Source: CAMAUF01 sp046152925
GTDB lineage: Bacteria > Chloroflexota > Dehalococcoidia > Tepidiformales > Tepidiformaceae
Direction: 5' to 3'
DNA length: 33,714 bases
Assembly (NCBI GenBank): GCA_046152925.1
Contig: JBJXFX010000161.1
Location: 1-33,714, forward strand
Below, in pieces: positions 31,768 to 33,714 of the stretch. Both the position numbers and the translations under genes were made by a program. How positions within the stretch are numbered: the first letter of the stretch is position 1; the number at the start of each line of letters is the position of its first letter. The notes under the pieces were generated by a model. That model did no database searches. It saw nothing but the letters and a program-made list of their open reading frames with translations, and was not told the DNA's origin.

Positions 31768-31773
31768 ATCATA
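31768..31773 (-). promoter_or_regulatory. Predicted -10 box TATGAT, leaderless
   Basis: On the minus strand TATGAT is followed by 6 bases and ATG 31761. The box lies in the 17-base gap after the upstream gene's stop, so the coiled-coil gene can be expressed on its own. Confidence 0.55.
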
Positions 31774-31778
31774 GCCAC

Positions 31779-33362
31779 TCACGGGCCGGGAAGGCGGAAC
31801 TCGTCCTCGTACAGCCGGAGGCAGTTGAATTCCATCGACCGCTTGTGCCAGCGGCTCACGAACCGCGTCCAAGAACGGAAGAGGTCGTCGCGCATCGACA
31901 GCGGCAGCGTGCTGTGCAAGTACTCCTCGTGGTGGGACATCGCGTTCCGCGGGAGGTGCGGGTCGCCTTCCCATTTGCCATTCTCGAAGACGAGTGTGTC
32001 GATCAGCTTCTTGCGGTCGCGCGTGCGGCTCATGTAGGTCTCCAGGAGTGCCGTCGCGTAGGCGCCATCTTGGGCGTCACAGGCGGCGAGCAGTTCCTTC
32101 AGCGCTTCGTCTTGGGTGAGCTTCGCCGCGCGATCCATGTGTTCTTCGGGCTGGCTCTGGAACTCGGCGTTCGCGTCCCTCGACGCCTTCTTCAGGAAGC
32201 GCGCCGTGTCGTTGACGAAGAGGGCAGTGTAGTAGGGCATCTTCAGTGCCTGGGGATGGTCGTACGTCCGGAGCCAGTATCCGACGACATTCGTGTAGTC
32301 GAAGCAATGGTCCGTGTTCGTAAAACCAGTCCTGATGCTCGGGTTCTCAAGCTTCGCCTGCATTCGGGCCGCCGCGATGATGCAGACATCGTTCAAGGCG
32401 ATGAGTGACTTTTCATCTTTGAGGAGCTTCGTCACGCCAGCGATCACCTCGTCCGGCGCCCCGTGCGTCATCAAGGTGATGAACTCCTCGGCCTCCCGGA
32501 CGCTCATCGGCTTGGTTTGGGCGTGGCGACGGTCGTAGTAGCCCTGGCCGAATGCCCCGATGAGCTGGATGTGCGCCGTTTCGTAGATGTCGTGAAAGCG
32601 CGGGTTGGAGGCGAGGTCGGGGATGACGATGAGGTAGATCGGGTAGGCATTTTCCCAGCCGAGCGCATTGGCGAGGTCGACCATCGCCCGCGCCCGGATC
32701 GCCTTATGCGCGCTGTTCACGATGTGGATGTGGTACGTGCGCGGGCCCGGCAAGTCGATGATGCCGGTGAAGATGACCGCCGCCTCGAGCTCCCGCCGCT
32801 TGATTTCGTCGATGGCCGCGTCGTCGGCCAGGCCGAGGAACGCGCGGAATGCCATCACCCGGTCGCCGTGCATGATGCTTTCGACCATGAGCGCGAGCCG
32901 CTCGTCCCAGGTGCCTTCTGTGTAGGGCGGGTGCTCTTCGAAGTGCTGACGCGGGCCCTTGAGCGTGATCGTGGGGCACTTCTCCTGCTCTTTGGAGTAG
33001 TGGCCCGGGAATTCGCAGAGGATTTGGCTCCAGATGTCGATCCCCTGGGGCAGGTACCACATCGCCTGCGTGGCGGGCAGCGATTGGTAGCCTTTGGGCA
33101 TCATCTTGCTCATGCGCTGGGCCCGCCAGAAGCCGAGCACCGTGTGGTCGTAGTTCACCGGTCGCGTCTCGCCCGTCTTCGTGACCATCGTGTGGGCGGG
33201 GACGTTGAGGAAGGGCGAGGCGGCTGTGATCGCTTCGAGGCCCATCGCTTTGGCGTTGACGCCATCTTTGAGGAGGCCGACGAAGTCCCGCGTCGCCTCT
33301 TCATAGCGGCCCTCACGCATCATTTCGGACATGCGTGCGAGCTTCTTCTGGTCGCGGATCAT
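31779..33362 (-). CDS. Conserved-looking protein of unknown function, 527 residues
   Basis: I do not recognise this protein. It is soluble-looking and mostly alpha-helical, with no signal peptide or clear transmembrane segment. It is rich in histidine, tryptophan and tyrosine: HIH at 211-213, His219, FHDIYETAH at 256-264 and HHEEYLH near the C-terminus. The spaced histidines in the middle could bind metal or haem, and a remote link to questin-oxidase-like helical proteins is possible but unproven. ATG 33362 (MIRDQKKLARM) begins the helical region; a 45-codon in-frame extension is low-complexity leader and was rejected. A -10-like TATGCT at 33422-33417 suggests a leader of about 50 bases. Codon use fits the neighbours. 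Confidence 0.8.
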   Translation of the reverse strand: MIRDQKKLARMSEMMREGRYEEATRDFVGLLKDGVNAKAMGLEAITAASPFLNVPAHTMVTKTGETRPVNYDHTVLGFWRAQRMSKMMPKGYQSLPATQAMWYLPQGIDIWSQILCEFPGHYSKEQEKCPTITLKGPRQHFEEHPPYTEGTWDERLALMVESIMHGDRVMAFRAFLGLADDAAIDEIKRRELEAAVIFTGIIDLPGPRTYHIHIVNSAHKAIRARAMVDLANALGWENAYPIYLIVIPDLASNPRFHDIYETAHIQLIGAFGQGYYDRRHAQTKPMSVREAEEFITLMTHGAPDEVIAGVTKLLKDEKSLIALNDVCIIAAARMQAKLENPSIRTGFTNTDHCFDYTNVVGYWLRTYDHPQALKMPYYTALFVNDTARFLKKASRDANAEFQSQPEEHMDRAAKLTQDEALKELLAACDAQDGAYATALLETYMSRTRDRKKLIDTLVFENGKWEGDPHLPRNAMSHHEEYLHSTLPLSMRDDLFRSWTRFVSRWHKRSMEFNCLRLYEDEFRLPGP

Positions 33363-33459
33363 GGCAGCCCCCGCTTCGGGCGGGAGAACGAACGCTCGGC
33401 CCGAGAGATGCGCGCCAGCATACACGGCTGGGGGCCATGTCGTCGGGTGCCCTAAACGG

Positions 33460-33714
33460 TTAGGAGCGGGACCATAACGTCTGATACGCCGGCCCACCCG
33501 TGACGGCCTCGCGGTAGGCCTGGCGCTCGCGAGCCCGTACGGCGCCCATCGTGCTCTCGAATTGGCGGACGGCTGTATTGGAGACGGCGCCGAGACGCTG
33601 GCGCACCGTGGCCAACACGTCCGTTTCGATCAGCATGCGCAACGAATTGGGCCAAATGAAGAACGAGAAGGCCTGCGGCGCGCCGAGTGTGCCGCGTTCG
33701 CGGCCGAGCCACGC
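33460..33714 (-). CDS. 3' end of an unidentified gene cut by the window edge
   Basis: An open frame enters from the window edge and runs 84 codons to TAA at 33462-33460. The visible part reads LGAPQAFSFFIWPNSLRMLIETDVL, then a charged Arg/Glu-rich tail ending GGPAYQTLWSRS. The family is not recognised and too little is visible for a function. It lies on the same strand as the 527-residue protein, 97 bases upstream of it. Confidence 0.5.
   Translation of the reverse strand, partial: AWLGRERGTLGAPQAFSFFIWPNSLRMLIETDVLATVRQRLGAVSNTAVRQFESTMGAVRARERQAYREAVTGGPAYQTLWSRS

Noticed and set aside
1..33714. Avoidance of CCCGGG as support for the predicted restriction specificity
   Set aside because: A manual scan found about 11 CCCGGG sites and none inside the cassette. 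This is far below a plain base-composition estimate, but similar to what the frequencies of CCCGG and CCGGG would give, and a recent insertion would not be expected to show avoidance anyway.
1..33714. CRISPR arrays, tRNA or rRNA genes, insertion sequences, prophage genes
   Set aside because: No regularly spaced repeats, cloverleaf-like conserved tRNA segments, rRNA signatures, transposases or phage structural genes were recognised on either strand by eye.

Overview
The window reads as chromosomal DNA from a high-GC bacterium. The best guess is a Chloroflexota member, perhaps of the Dehalococcoidia/Tepidiforma type. That guess rests on Thr-Pro-rich linkers in a secreted protein, several Uma2-family genes, a decaprenyl-phosphate phosphoribose synthase-like prenyltransferase and general gene style. 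No rRNA, tRNA or CRISPR array was seen, so the taxonomy is inference.

Layout. 1-505: 3'-truncated queC (queuosine precursor synthesis). 661-4000: secreted CAP-domain protein, SDR oxidoreductase, Uma2 protein and a cupredoxin-like secreted protein. 4195-7311: acyl-CoA dehydrogenase, a frameshifted Uma2 remnant, RidA-like protein, a second intact Uma2 gene and a sulfite-oxidase-like molybdoenzyme. 7451-10884: lspA, an rluA-type pseudouridine synthase, gltX and a small toxin-antitoxin pair. 10903-14163 (minus): tlyA-nadK-recN, with overlapping genes. 14225-16186 (plus): DinB-like protein, YbaK-type deacylase and a UbiA-family prenyltransferase, ending at a strong bidirectional terminator. 16249-19550 (minus): the classical tig-clpP-clpX protein-quality-control operon. 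19631-23248 (minus): a peptide-type ABC importer (binding protein and two permeases, no ATPases). 23354-27048 (minus): TetR regulator, aspS, a ModE-like HTH protein and a methyltransferase with a very acidic insert. 27179-28132: metal-dependent amidohydrolase. 28129-30132: a two-gene restriction-modification cassette between perfect 47-bp direct repeats. 30093-33714 (minus): purU, a coiled-coil/nuclease-like protein, a 527-residue protein of unknown function and the 3' end of another gene.

The most striking feature is the restriction-modification cassette. A beta-class DNA methyltransferase and an XcyI-like endonuclease overlap by four bases and sit exactly between two convergent housekeeping genes. 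The 47-bp repeats each carry the joint 3' ends of those genes, so both neighbours stay intact. This looks like a recent insertion with long target duplication. A second window-wide pattern is a TANNNT box placed 6-7 bases before the start codon of at least twelve genes, which implies leaderless mRNAs are common in this organism.
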